From Desulfocapsa sp. (GTDB taxonomy: Bacteria; Desulfobacterota; Desulfobulbia; Desulfobulbales; Desulfocapsaceae), in the NCBI GenBank assembly GCA_030145625.1, contig JAQYVF010000038.1, positions 1-41,981 of the forward strand: 41,981 nt of DNA, in the 5' to 3' direction. The notes beneath the pieces are model-generated. The model did no database searches, was not told where the DNA came from, and was given only the letters and a program-made list of their open reading frames with translations. How positions within the stretch are numbered: position 1 is the first letter of the stretch; each line of letters begins with the position of its first letter. Shown piece by piece: positions 29,900 to 37,238 of the stretch. A program made the translations under genes and the position numbers.

Positions 29900-31415
29900 T
29901 ACCGTCCAGACGACACCTCCCCCAGTTCCTGCACGCTCTGCCGGTACCGGGGTGAAGATCACCAACCAGGCAGGCGATGCCTACAGTGGCGCCTCTGCTG
30001 TACGGCGGGTGGTGCGTGGCTGGATGGCCACCGGTGCTGATGCAGATTCCATTGTCCGCTCCGACCTCAACTCTTTGCGTGATCGCTCATTTGATGCTGT
30101 CCGCAACATTCCCATTGCCACATCGATAGTCAAAACACCTGTTACCAGTGTTGTCGGGTCTGGCCTGGTCATGCAGTCCCGGATTGCCAGAGAAGTGCTG
30201 GGCCTTTCTGACACAGAGGCAGAGGCCTGGCAGGCAAATACAGAACATGAGTTCAGGATCTGGTCGGAGTCGGTTGAATGTGATGCAGCCAGGAAGCTGG
30301 TGTTTGGTGAGCAGCAAAGCCTGGCCTTCTATTCTGCGCTTCTGGCCGGTGATTCCTTTGCCTTGCTGCCCATGATCAAACGGAGCAACAACCCCTATTG
30401 CCTGGCCGTCAAATTGATCGAGGCCCACCAGGTTTCCACCCCGCCTGCCTATATGCACGACCATAATGTAGTTGAGGGCATACGCAATAATCAGCACAAC
30501 GAGCCTACCAGTTACTATTTTGCAGACCGTCATCCCGGCAGTGCCTGGACAGGGCAACGAAAGTGGAAAGCTGTTCCGGCCCGGGGAAAACGATCCGGCA
30601 GGATTAACGTAATCCACCTCTTTACCCCGGAACGGATCGGCCAGTCCCGCGGTATTCCCTATCTCGCCCCTGTTCTGGAGCAGCTGAAACAGCTGGTACG
30701 CTTGACGGACGCGGAACTGATGGCCGCAGTCATCACCTCCATGCTCACTGTCTTTGTCAAAAAGAATGCGGGCAGTGACGGACTGCAGGACTCGTTTGAA
30801 AATGATGGCCAGCCAGAGGTGGCAAAAGCACCGACAGAGCTCAAGCTTGGCAATGGCCTGGTCATCGACCTGGAGGAAGGCGAGGATATCACCACCGTTG
30901 ACCCTACCCGCCCGAACTCTGCCTTTGATCCTTTCTTTGATGCCATTGTCAAGCAAATCGGGGCCGCCGTCGAGCAACCGGCAGACATTATCCTCAAGCA
31001 GTTCAACAAATCCTACTCTGCCAGCCGGGCCGCTTTCCTTCAGGCCTGGCAGTTCTACAAGACCCGCCGTGTCTGGCTTGCCCGTCATTTCTGCCAGCCG
31101 ATATATGTCGAGTGGCTGCGTGAGGCCGTGATCATCGGCAGGATCCAGGCCCCTGGCTTTCTGGAAGACCCGGCCATGCGTTATGCCTGGGCCGGTGCAG
31201 AATGGCAAGGCCCCGCCCCCGGCCAGCTCGACCCGTTAAAGGAAGTCATTGCTGCGGTGAAACGGGTAGACGCAGATTTTTCCACCAGGTCCAAGGAAAC
31301 AACCGAGCTCACCGGAGGCGACTTTGACATAAACGTCCAGCAGCGAACCAGGGAAGAGAAGAAGAGACGCGCCGGCGGTCTGGTGCCAGACGAAACACAA
31401 GGAACGACGAAATGA
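29889..31415 (+). CDS. Portal protein (lambda gpB family)
   Basis: The frame is open from upstream, but it overlaps gpW. I choose the TTG at 29889 (M/L-I-T-N-T-V-Q-T-T), preceded by AGGCGG, giving 508 residues; an ATG at 29835 would add 18. The protein matches the lambda portal family (PF05136): R-S-D-L-N-S-L-R-D-R-S..D-A-V-R-N near the N-terminus, G-S-G-L-V-M-Q-S-R-I, H-L-F-x-P-E-R-I-G-Q-S-R-G-I-P-Y-L-A-P-V and S-Y-S-A-S-R-A-A-F-L-Q-A-W. Twelve copies form the DNA channel at the prohead vertex. The C-terminus overlaps the protease start by four bases. Confidence 0.92.
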   Translation: MITNTVQTTPPPVPARSAGTGVKITNQAGDAYSGASAVRRVVRGWMATGADADSIVRSDLNSLRDRSFDAVRNIPIATSIVKTPVTSVVGSGLVMQSRIAREVLGLSDTEAEAWQANTEHEFRIWSESVECDAARKLVFGEQQSLAFYSALLAGDSFALLPMIKRSNNPYCLAVKLIEAHQVSTPPAYMHDHNVVEGIRNNQHNEPTSYYFADRHPGSAWTGQRKWKAVPARGKRSGRINVIHLFTPERIGQSRGIPYLAPVLEQLKQLVRLTDAELMAAVITSMLTVFVKKNAGSDGLQDSFENDGQPEVAKAPTELKLGNGLVIDLEEGEDITTVDPTRPNSAFDPFFDAIVKQIGAAVEQPADIILKQFNKSYSASRAAFLQAWQFYKTRRVWLARHFCQPIYVEWLREAVIIGRIQAPGFLEDPAMRYAWAGAEWQGPAPGQLDPLKEVIAAVKRVDADFSTRSKETTELTGGDFDINVQQRTREEKKRRAGGLVPDETQGTTK

Positions 31416-32464
31416 AAAAATGGTACAGAATCGAGGCCCTGGCCGAGCGTGAGGCAGATATCCTCATCTATGAACAGATTGGCAAGGACTATTGGAGCGA
31501 AACAGGAATAGGCGCCAAAGAATTTGTTGAGGAGTTGAACGCACTGGATGTGGACAAAATCACCCTGCGGATCAACTCGCCTGGAGGCAACGTCTTTGAA
31601 GGCCACGTCATCTACAATGCCTTGCGGGCCAACAAGGCCAGGATCGATGTTCATATCGACGGTATTGCCGCATCCATTGCCTCCGAGATAGCCATGGCCG
31701 GAGACACTGTCAACATCCCTGAAAACGGAATGATCATGATTCATGATCCGTCCTGTGGAGAATGGGGAACTGCTGTGGATATGCGCAAGACTGCAGAGAC
31801 CCTGGACAAGCTGAAGGTTGGCATTATTGCCTCATATCGGCAGAAAACAGGCCTGGATGAAACCGTTCTTGGCGAGATGATGGCAGAGGAAAAATGGATG
31901 ACGGCAGCGGAAGCAGTTGAACATGGATTTGCCGACGCCATCACCGACCCTGTCCTTGCCCAGGCCAACTTTAAGCAGCTTAAAAATTTCAGGAACACAC
32001 CGGAGAGGCTGTTTTCTAACCGTGCAGCCCTACCAGAACAACAGCCATCAGGAGGAACCGATATGGCAGATCAAACAGACAAGAACGAGATCACCCCGGA
32101 CTTTATCCGGGCCAACCATCCGACCATTGCCCAGGCCTTCATTGATGAGGGTGCCACCGGAGAACGGGAACGTATCAAAGGCGTGATGGATCTGGCCAAG
32201 GACAACATGAGTGATGACATCCAGACCATGGTCTTTGACGGAAAATCCTCTGCCGGAGATGTGGCCGTGGCCATCCTGAAAGCCGGACCTACCCAGCCTG
32301 CAGCCCCACAGCCAACCGCGGCCCAGGCCGCTGCTGCTAACCTGGCCGCTGACGGGGCAGAGATCCCGATCATTAACAGCCAGACCACCGACAATGTGCA
32401 GGACGAAACCGAAATGCAGAGTTTTATGGACAACATCAAGGCAGGGGCCGCACAGCATAAGTAA
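31412..32464 (+). CDS. Prohead protease fused to scaffold (lambda C-like, ClpP fold)
   Basis: The 350-residue protein starts with an S14/ClpP-like protease domain (about 1-185). It has R-I-N-S-P-G-G-N (53-60) for the oxyanion region, nucleophile S88 in G-I-A-A-S, H111 in M-I-H-D-P-S and a Glu/Asp near 159-160 as the third residue. The C-terminal part (218-350) is helical, Ala/Gln-rich and acidic, typical of scaffold. It would assemble in the prohead, mature the head proteins and be removed. Gene position after the portal and before the decoration protein matches lambda C/Nu3. Confidence 0.9.
   Translation: MKKWYRIEALAEREADILIYEQIGKDYWSETGIGAKEFVEELNALDVDKITLRINSPGGNVFEGHVIYNALRANKARIDVHIDGIAASIASEIAMAGDTVNIPENGMIMIHDPSCGEWGTAVDMRKTAETLDKLKVGIIASYRQKTGLDETVLGEMMAEEKWMTAAEAVEHGFADAITDPVLAQANFKQLKNFRNTPERLFSNRAALPEQQPSGGTDMADQTDKNEITPDFIRANHPTIAQAFIDEGATGERERIKGVMDLAKDNMSDDIQTMVFDGKSSAGDVAVAILKAGPTQPAAPQPTAAQAAAANLAADGAEIPIINSQTTDNVQDETEMQSFMDNIKAGAAQHK
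32063..32464 (+). CDS. Nested in-frame scaffold protein (Nu3-like)
   Basis: Inside the protease gene an in-frame ATG at 32063 is preceded by AGGAGGAACCGAT, a very strong ribosome site that has no other use there. It would make the last 133 residues (MADQTDKNEITPDF..) as a separate protein. Lambda makes its scaffold Nu3 in exactly this way from within C. The product is acidic and helical with an Ala/Pro-rich hinge. Confidence 0.75.
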   Translation: MADQTDKNEITPDFIRANHPTIAQAFIDEGATGERERIKGVMDLAKDNMSDDIQTMVFDGKSSAGDVAVAILKAGPTQPAAPQPTAAQAAAANLAADGAEIPIINSQTTDNVQDETEMQSFMDNIKAGAAQHK

Positions 32465-32512
32465 TTTTTCAGCCTATTCACCTTCAGCCTTTACACCTAC
32501 AGGAGCAACATC

Positions 32513-32863
32513 ATGACTGAAACATTTACCCCAGACAACCTGCATGCAGGCGATTTCCCCATCGTGACCGGAGCAGTGACCATTGCTTCCGGCCAGGTTC
32601 TTAGCCGTGGCGCCGTGCTCGGCACCGTGACCGCAAGCGGCAAGCATCTGCTCTGTGACACTGCCGCTGTGGATGGTTCGCAATCTCCCACCCATATCCT
32701 TGCCGAAGACGTTGATGCCAGCCTGGCAGATGTGGAGGCCATTTCCTACTTGACAGGAGAGTTCAACGAGGAGCAGATCTCCCTGGGCGGGGCCACCGTT
32801 GCCGCCGATGTGCGCTCCGCCCTGCGGGCGTTGGCGATTTTTCTGCAGGCACCGAGCAACTAG
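32513..32863 (+). CDS. Head decoration protein (lambda gpD family)
   Basis: The 116-residue protein follows AGGAGCAACATC. It matches the HDPD family (PF02924): H-A-G-D-F-P-I-V-T-G-A-V-T-I-A-S-G-Q, S-R-G-A-V-L-G and the late A-D-V-R-S-A-L-R-A-L helix. Trimers would clamp the expanded capsid. It lies between scaffold and major capsid genes, as in lambda. Confidence 0.9.
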   Translation: MTETFTPDNLHAGDFPIVTGAVTIASGQVLSRGAVLGTVTASGKHLLCDTAAVDGSQSPTHILAEDVDASLADVEAISYLTGEFNEEQISLGGATVAADVRSALRALAIFLQAPSN

Positions 32864-32870
32864 AAATGCA

Positions 32871-32938
32871 GTGGATAGTTGAGAGTAGACAGGTGATATT
32901 TTTTGCCACTCTCCTCTCTCAACTTTCAACTCTCAACT
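32871..32938. repeat. GAGAGTTGAGAGT-type intergenic hairpin, copy 1
   Basis: GTTGAGAGT (32878-32886) pairs with ACTCTCAAC (32929-32937), and AGTGG with CCACT inside or beside it. A second copy of the repeat family lies at 36574-36624 in the other orientation. It sits between decoration and capsid genes and could form an mRNA hairpin. It is not phage coding sequence; it looks like a host-type dispersed repeat. Confidence 0.55.
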
Positions 32939-32953
32939 AAAGGAATAAACACC

Positions 32954-33991
32954 ATGACTATCAATATGTATGAAACACGGACCATGCTCCAGGCCATGGA
33001 GCAGGTCCCCTCCCCGCGCACCTTTCTCCGCGATACCTTTTTCGGGGGAACGAAAACCCACGATACCAAGCATGTGGATATCGATATCGTCAAGGGCAAG
33101 CGCAAGATTGCGGCCTTTGTCAAACCCATCTCCGAGGGCAAAGTGGTTGAGGATGAAGGCTTTGAGACAAAGACATTTACCCCGCCCTACCTGAAAGAGA
33201 AAAAGCGGCTCACCCCGCAGGAACTCTTCAACCGTCCTGCAGGGTCTGTCATCTATGCCCCTGGCGATGGCCCGGAGGCCAGGGCACAGAAAGAGCTTGG
33301 CAAAAAACTGGCAGATCTGGAAGACCGTTTCACCCGCAGAGAAGAGGTGATGGCCTCCGAGCTGATGAACTCCGGCCTGGTGACCGTAACCGGCGAAGGC
33401 ATTAATGCGGTTGTGGATTTCGGCATGCCGGCAGCCCACAAGGTGACCCTGATCGGCACCGACCTGTGGACCGATGCGGCCTCCGACCCTTTAACCGACC
33501 TGATTGACTGGTGTCTTATGATCGGCCAGGCATCCGGCTTGCTGCCAAGCGTTGCAGTACTTGGCATTGATGTGTGGAAGGCCCTGCGCAGTAACGACAA
33601 ATTCACCAAGGCCCTGGACAATCGGCGCATCATCACCGGCCAGATCGATCCACGGGTCCTGCCCAACGGGGTTTCCTATCTCGGATCTATCAACGAATCC
33701 GGTGTGGACCTGGATCTTTACACCTATGCCGAGTGGTATGTGGACCCGGTGACTTCCAACGAACTGCCCATGGTCCCTGCCGACAAGCTGTGGCTTGGGA
33801 ATCCTGCGGCGCGAGGTGAGCGGCTCTATGGGGCCATTGAAGATCTGGATGCCGGTGGCCTTGCTGCCGTGGAGAGATTCCCGAAATCTTGGGTGGTGCC
33901 TGATCCGTCGGTTCGCTGGCTGCTTCTCCAGTCTGCGCCCCTGGTGGCCATGTTGCAGCCGGATGCCTTCGGCTCCATGAAAGTCGTGTAA
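32954..33991 (+). CDS. Major capsid protein (lambda gpE family)
   Basis: I start at ATG 32954 (MTINMYETRTM), with AAAGGA upstream; the open frame 5' of it lies in the repeat. The 345-residue protein matches phage capsid E (PF03864): T-F-L-R-D-T-F-F early, V-D-I-D-I-V-K-G-K-R-K-I-A-A-F-V, P-x-Y-x-K-E-K-K-R-L-T-P-Q-E-L and the C-terminal S-A-P-L-V-A-M. It forms the icosahedral shell of HK97 fold. Length matches lambda gpE (341). Confidence 0.93.
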   Translation: MTINMYETRTMLQAMEQVPSPRTFLRDTFFGGTKTHDTKHVDIDIVKGKRKIAAFVKPISEGKVVEDEGFETKTFTPPYLKEKKRLTPQELFNRPAGSVIYAPGDGPEARAQKELGKKLADLEDRFTRREEVMASELMNSGLVTVTGEGINAVVDFGMPAAHKVTLIGTDLWTDAASDPLTDLIDWCLMIGQASGLLPSVAVLGIDVWKALRSNDKFTKALDNRRIITGQIDPRVLPNGVSYLGSINESGVDLDLYTYAEWYVDPVTSNELPMVPADKLWLGNPAARGERLYGAIEDLDAGGLAAVERFPKSWVVPDPSVRWLLLQSAPLVAMLQPDAFGSMKVV

Positions 33992-34017
33992 GCATTCCCA
34001 AGCGGCGCATCTTTTAC

Positions 34018-34065
34018 CGATCAGGCAGGTTCACATAAGAAGCCTATGCTTCACCTGCCTGATCG
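34018..34065 (+). terminator. Strong hairpin after the major capsid gene
   Basis: CGATCAGGCAGGT (34018-34030) pairs perfectly with ACCTGCCTGATCG (34053-34065). The loop holds a second perfect stem, GAAGC/GCTTC (34039-34043, 34048-34052). There is no U tract directly after it, so it may attenuate transcription or protect capsid mRNA rather than terminate fully. Confidence 0.55.
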
Positions 34066-34125
34066 CCCAAACCTGCACCACTTGAAAACACTTACCTTAA
34101 TTTATCTTTTTTTTGAGGAATCAAA

Positions 34126-34419
34126 ATGGCACGTAAGAAAAGGACGATAGCCGTTGTTTCTATAGGCAACGTTAAGTGTGACGGAAAATATTATCCGCCG
34201 GGAAAGGAGTGGGATTGTCCGCATGATCTGGTTGGAGCGCTGGAAGAGGTGGATGCCGTTGAGCGGATCCGGGTTGTTCAGGAAAAGGCATCCCCTGCCC
34301 CAAAGAATCCGCCGGCTGGTGGGAAGGGAAAAACTCCCCCGGCTGGAAACGATGATGAAGGTTCTGCGCAGGACGATGCCGCTGCCGGTAGCGGTGGCGA
34401 TGCGGGCGACCAGGAGTAG
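34126..34419 (+). CDS. Small head-region protein, FI position
   Basis: The 97-residue product has a short beta-rich N-terminal domain (V-K-C-D-G-K-Y-Y-P-P-G-K-E-W, with a D-A-V-E-R-I-R-V-V end) and a disordered Pro/Gly/Asp-rich acidic tail. The N-terminal pattern resembles the small phage proteins of the DUF7210 kind, like the gene at 36657. Its place after the capsid gene is that of lambda FI, which helps DNA packaging. The role is inferred from position. Confidence 0.65.
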   Translation: MARKKRTIAVVSIGNVKCDGKYYPPGKEWDCPHDLVGALEEVDAVERIRVVQEKASPAPKNPPAGGKGKTPPAGNDDEGSAQDDAAAGSGGDAGDQE

Positions 34420-34422
34420 GCC

Positions 34423-34734
34423 ATGACCTTTAAGGATCAGCTTGCTCTTGATAACGCCAACTTGTTCATGAACACGGATGAGTTTTGCGGTGATTCTATC
34501 CTGGACGGTGTCCCCTTGAAAACGATCAAGGAGGATGTCTCTTTTGCCGAGATCGGGATCGAGGCGCCCGGAGCTTATGGTCATGCCATGATCCTCCATG
34601 TTGTTGCAGCAGACCTGACCATTTCCTATGTGCCAAATCAGGAGATCGACCTGGACGGTACTGTCTGGACTGTCAAGGACGTGCGCGATGAATACGGAAT
34701 GCTGGTCTTTGAACTCTACAGGTTCACCTCATGA
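34423..34734 (+). CDS. Head-tail joining protein (FII-like)
   Basis: The 103-residue protein is a small beta protein: F-C-G-D-S-I-L-D-G-V-P-L-K-T-I, then D-L-T-I-S-Y-V-P-N-Q-E-I-D-L-D-G-T-V-W-T-V-K-D-V. This layout, 'nominal value..threshold..W-x-V', is seen in gpFII/head-tail stopper proteins. It starts after the preceding stop with 3 bp spacing and overlaps the next gene by four bases. Order E, FI, FII, Z matches lambda. It would bind the gpW ring and the tail terminator. Confidence 0.7.
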   Translation: MTFKDQLALDNANLFMNTDEFCGDSILDGVPLKTIKEDVSFAEIGIEAPGAYGHAMILHVVAADLTISYVPNQEIDLDGTVWTVKDVRDEYGMLVFELYRFTS

Positions 34735-35345
34735 TCGAGTTTGATTTTGATAATGCCCGGCTGGAGGCTGCTGCCGAGGGGCTAAACGGAACCAGGGAGC
34801 AGATCGAGGCTGCCAGGACCAGGGCTTTACGAAAGACCGGCAAGCGTTTCAGCACTGCCGTTAAGCGGGAAGTGGCAAAACGGGAGCGCATGCCCCAGAA
34901 GGCCATTGCGGATCGCTTCTTTATCTCGCGCGTGGCCAGGGATGACGACGAGGTCACCATCTGGATAGGCACCTTTGATGTGGATCCGTTTTCGATTGGT
35001 AAACCGTCACAGGGTGCCGCCGGCGTAAAGGTCGGCAGGCGCAGTTATCAGGGGGCATTTCTTGGCACCATATACACTGCCCGGGAAAAGGTGTGGATCC
35101 GGCTGCGTTCGCCACACTACAGCCCGGAGTTGTATCCGACCAGAAAACAACACCACTCAGGATATCGAGGTGATCTTTCTGCTGGAGAATTCGGCCACCG
35201 TTTCCCGGTGGTCAAGGCTGCTGTTCCCATTGACGAGACGGTCAAGGCCGTTGCTGCCCAAAAGGAAGACGAGATGGGCGAGGAGTTTATGAAGATCTTC
35301 AAGCAGGAACTCAACTATGAAATCTTTATCAAGGGGATGGCGTGA
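34731..35345 (+). CDS. Minor tail protein Z
   Basis: The 204-residue protein fits the prophage minor tail protein Z family (PF06763), with R-A-L-R-K-T-G-K-R-F-S-T-A-V-K-R-E-V-A near the start, Q-K-A-I-A-D-R-F-F-I-S-R and a long helical, charged C-terminus. It would help make the tail competent to join heads. It overlaps both neighbours by a few bases (ATGA/TGATG), indicating coupled translation. Confidence 0.82.
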   Translation: MIEFDFDNARLEAAAEGLNGTREQIEAARTRALRKTGKRFSTAVKREVAKRERMPQKAIADRFFISRVARDDDEVTIWIGTFDVDPFSIGKPSQGAAGVKVGRRSYQGAFLGTIYTAREKVWIRLRSPHYSPELYPTRKQHHSGYRGDLSAGEFGHRFPVVKAAVPIDETVKAVAAQKEDEMGEEFMKIFKQELNYEIFIKGMA

Positions 35346-35803
35346 TGAATGATCTTGTCGAGCTGATCATTGCAGCATGCACCAAGGCCACAGCCGGGGA
35401 GCTTTTTGACGATGCGGCAAGCGAGGCCGGACAAACCACGGTCACGGTCTATGATTCGTTCCTGCAGAAAAACGATCCTGGCCAGGCCCCGAAAAAGGAG
35501 CACCCTTTTATCCTGGTGCGGCCTGTGGGTGGTGAGGAGACTACAGAAGAAAGTAAAATCTTTGTCCCTGTGCAATGCGGAATCCATACTTACGGCAACG
35601 TGGATGCCGGAGTCCATGATATCAGGAGAATTGTCGGCCTACTGTTACAGGGCCTGAGCGATAATACCCAGTTTATAGGCTACTCCCTGAAAAAGATCGT
35701 TATCACCCTGGGCGATCCACGGGATGGAGCCCAGGCACACCCAAAGTATTACGCCCATATGGAACTGACCTTTGGTCGAACCCCTATCTTAAACAACTAT
35801 TAA
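35345..35803 (+). CDS. Tail terminator / minor tail protein U-like
   Basis: I use ATG 35345, which overlaps the previous stop (TGATG); a GTG one codon earlier is possible. The 152-residue product has an alpha/beta fold pattern with P-F-I-L-V-R-P-V-G-G-E-E and a D-V-H-D-I-R-R-I-V-G-L-L-L-Q-G-L helix, seen in gpU-type tail terminators. These form a hexamer that stops tail tube growth. Order Z, U, V supports it. Confidence 0.7.
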   Translation: MNDLVELIIAACTKATAGELFDDAASEAGQTTVTVYDSFLQKNDPGQAPKKEHPFILVRPVGGEETTEESKIFVPVQCGIHTYGNVDAGVHDIRRIVGLLLQGLSDNTQFIGYSLKKIVITLGDPRDGAQAHPKYYAHMELTFGRTPILNNY

Positions 35804-35825
35804 CGCGGCTTGAAAGGAGCACGAT

Positions 35826-36575
35826 ATGAAAGGATTTAGAGGCGCAGGAAATGTGAGAATGGCCCTGTTTGATGAGACCACCGGGCTGCTGATTAATAAA
35901 TGGTATCCGTTTGGCAACCTGGTCAGCCTGGTGATGACTCCGGAGGCTGAGCCGATTGATGTGTTGTCCACCGATCATGCAACCTATGGCCAGGTCCTGG
36001 ATACCATGGATGATCCCAAACCGGCCAAAGGCAAGATATCCTCCAACCGATTTGACCATCGCACCATTGCAATCGCCTTTATGGGTGAAGATGTACTCAA
36101 GGCAGATGCAGAGGCAACTGTTACTGATGAGGCGCATACCGCATCCCTGGACAATGCACTGCGTCTGGCAAATGGAGATGTCTCGGCAGTTGTGGTCACG
36201 GACTCTACAGCGGTAACCACCTATGTTGAGGATACTGATTATACGATCTCAACCGGCCCTGGTTTTGCCTTCGTCACCCCTCTTTCCACAGGGGCTATCA
36301 CCGAGGATGAGGCCTTGCTCATCGATTACACCGCTGCTGCCGGCAGCGGCTACAAGATTGAGGGCGGCTCCAAGCCTTCCCGCAAGATCGCCCTGCTCTT
36401 TGACGGCCGTAACCAGATGGACGGTACCCCAACGCTGCTTGATGTTTTCCAGTGCACCATCAAGCCGTCCGGAGGGTTTGATCTAATGTCCAAGGATCCG
36501 GCCACCCAGGAGTATGACATTACACCGATACTCATGCCCGGCAAGACCTCAACCTACGAAGTCCACGTAAAATAG
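35826..36575 (+). CDS. Major tail tube protein (gpV-like)
   Basis: GAAAGGAGC precedes the ATG. The 249-residue protein polymerises into the tail tube: F-R-G-A-G-N-V-R-M-A-L-F-D-E-T-T-G-L is a typical tube N-terminus, followed by a beta-rich body and an E-Y-D-I-T-P-I-L-M-P end. It precedes the G/GT and tape measure genes, as expected. Sequence is only moderately diagnostic, so the call rests on position as much as motif. Confidence 0.75.
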   Translation: MKGFRGAGNVRMALFDETTGLLINKWYPFGNLVSLVMTPEAEPIDVLSTDHATYGQVLDTMDDPKPAKGKISSNRFDHRTIAIAFMGEDVLKADAEATVTDEAHTASLDNALRLANGDVSAVVVTDSTAVTTYVEDTDYTISTGPGFAFVTPLSTGAITEDEALLIDYTAAAGSGYKIEGGSKPSRKIALLFDGRNQMDGTPTLLDVFQCTIKPSGGFDLMSKDPATQEYDITPILMPGKTSTYEVHVK

Positions 36576-36624
36576 TGGAGAGTTGAGAGTGGAAAGTTGA
36601 GAGTGTTTTGCTCTCCACTCTCAT
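36574..36624. repeat. GAGAGTTGAGAGT-type intergenic hairpin, copy 2
   Basis: AGTGGAGAG (36574-36582) pairs with CTCTCCACT (36611-36619), enclosing GTTGAGAGTGGAAAGTTGAG. The repeat family is the same as at 32871, inverted. It begins inside the stop codon of the tail tube gene and is probably a dispersed host-type repeat. Confidence 0.55.
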
Positions 36625-36656
36625 AGTCAATTTCAAGAGAATAAGGGACTGAAACA

Positions 36657-36806
36657 ATGGCAGAGCAGAAAAAACCAGCAGAGCGCAAGGAATACACGGT
36701 CAAGGTAGAGACCCACGTCCACCGGGGAGAACCAGTTGCAAAAGGCGGCAAGATTGATCTCACCGAGGCCCAGGCCAAACGGCTGAAGGGCAAGGGGGTT
36801 ATCTGA
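36657..36806 (+). CDS. Small phage protein (DUF7210-like)
   Basis: ATG 36657 opens 49 codons ending at a TGA that overlaps the next ATG (TGATG). The product ends E-A-Q-A-K-R-L-K-G-K-G-V-I and has V-K-V-E-T-H-V-H-R-G-E-P-V-A-K-G-G-K-I-D-L. Small phage proteins of this pattern, 'hydrophobic strand, H-G-x-x-x-x-G, L-T-E-A-Q-A-x-x-L', are frequent near head and tail genes. Function unknown. The stop-start overlap supports it as a real gene. Confidence 0.7.
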   Translation: MAEQKKPAERKEYTVKVETHVHRGEPVAKGGKIDLTEAQAKRLKGKGVI

Positions 36807-37138
36807 TGGCTGTGGCAGAAACAGCAAAACTTTGCGGCAAGGATATTGCCGCAAAGGAATTGACTGTCTTACAAGTCAAAGAAATGATGGAAACAATACG
36901 CCATGACAGGGTTATCGACAACCTCATGGATGGTGATATCCCTGCAGACTTGGTGGCACTGGCCTGTGGTGTCTCCGTTGATGAATTGGAAAAGGCAAAG
37001 CCCTCTGAGTTAGACCAAGTTTGGGAGGCTGTGCGCAAGGTAAACCCTCGTTTAGCAGGCATGGTGAAGAATACCACGGCAATAATGGAACAGCTGAAGA
37101 GTATGTCCAGCTCCTTACCCGCTGTGTCTGCAGACTGA
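36806..37138 (+). CDS. Tail assembly chaperone (gpG-like)
   Basis: The 110-residue, helical protein lies between the tube and tape measure genes, the standard place for tail chaperone G. It would coat the tape measure protein during tail assembly. The segment D-L-V-A-L-A-C-G-V-S-V-D-E-L-E (about 48-62) is its most family-like part. A second reading frame, offset by -1, continues past its stop to 37224. Confidence 0.75.
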   Translation: MAVAETAKLCGKDIAAKELTVLQVKEMMETIRHDRVIDNLMDGDIPADLVALACGVSVDELEKAKPSELDQVWEAVRKVNPRLAGMVKNTTAIMEQLKSMSSSLPAVSAD

Positions 37139-37224
37139 TCCAGATAGGCCACCAAGACGCTTGGGATTACCCCTGGTCAACTTTTGAAATAGCCCTTAAC
37201 GAAGCAACAAAACAAAACTCCTAA
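37009..37224 (+). CDS. T-like extension read by -1 frameshift (gpGT)
   Basis: The -1 frame relative to gpG is open from 37009 to TAA at 37224. Past the G stop it encodes Q-I-G-H-Q-D-A-W-D-Y-P-W-S-T-F-E-I-A-L, a pattern found in T-type chaperone extensions. The standard G to GT frameshift of siphoviruses would join the two. I find no canonical X-XXY-YYZ slippery heptamer in the overlap, so the slip site is not identified. The extension has no good start of its own. Confidence 0.55.
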   Translation, partial: VRPSLGGCAQGKPSFSRHGEEYHGNNGTAEEYVQLLTRCVCRLIQIGHQDAWDYPWSTFEIALNEATKQNS

Positions 37225-37238
37225 CTCACTGAGACCTA

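Noticed and set aside
30087-31208. 373-residue minus-strand ORF
   Set aside because: Antisense to the portal gene; composition and lack of ribosome site fit a shadow frame.
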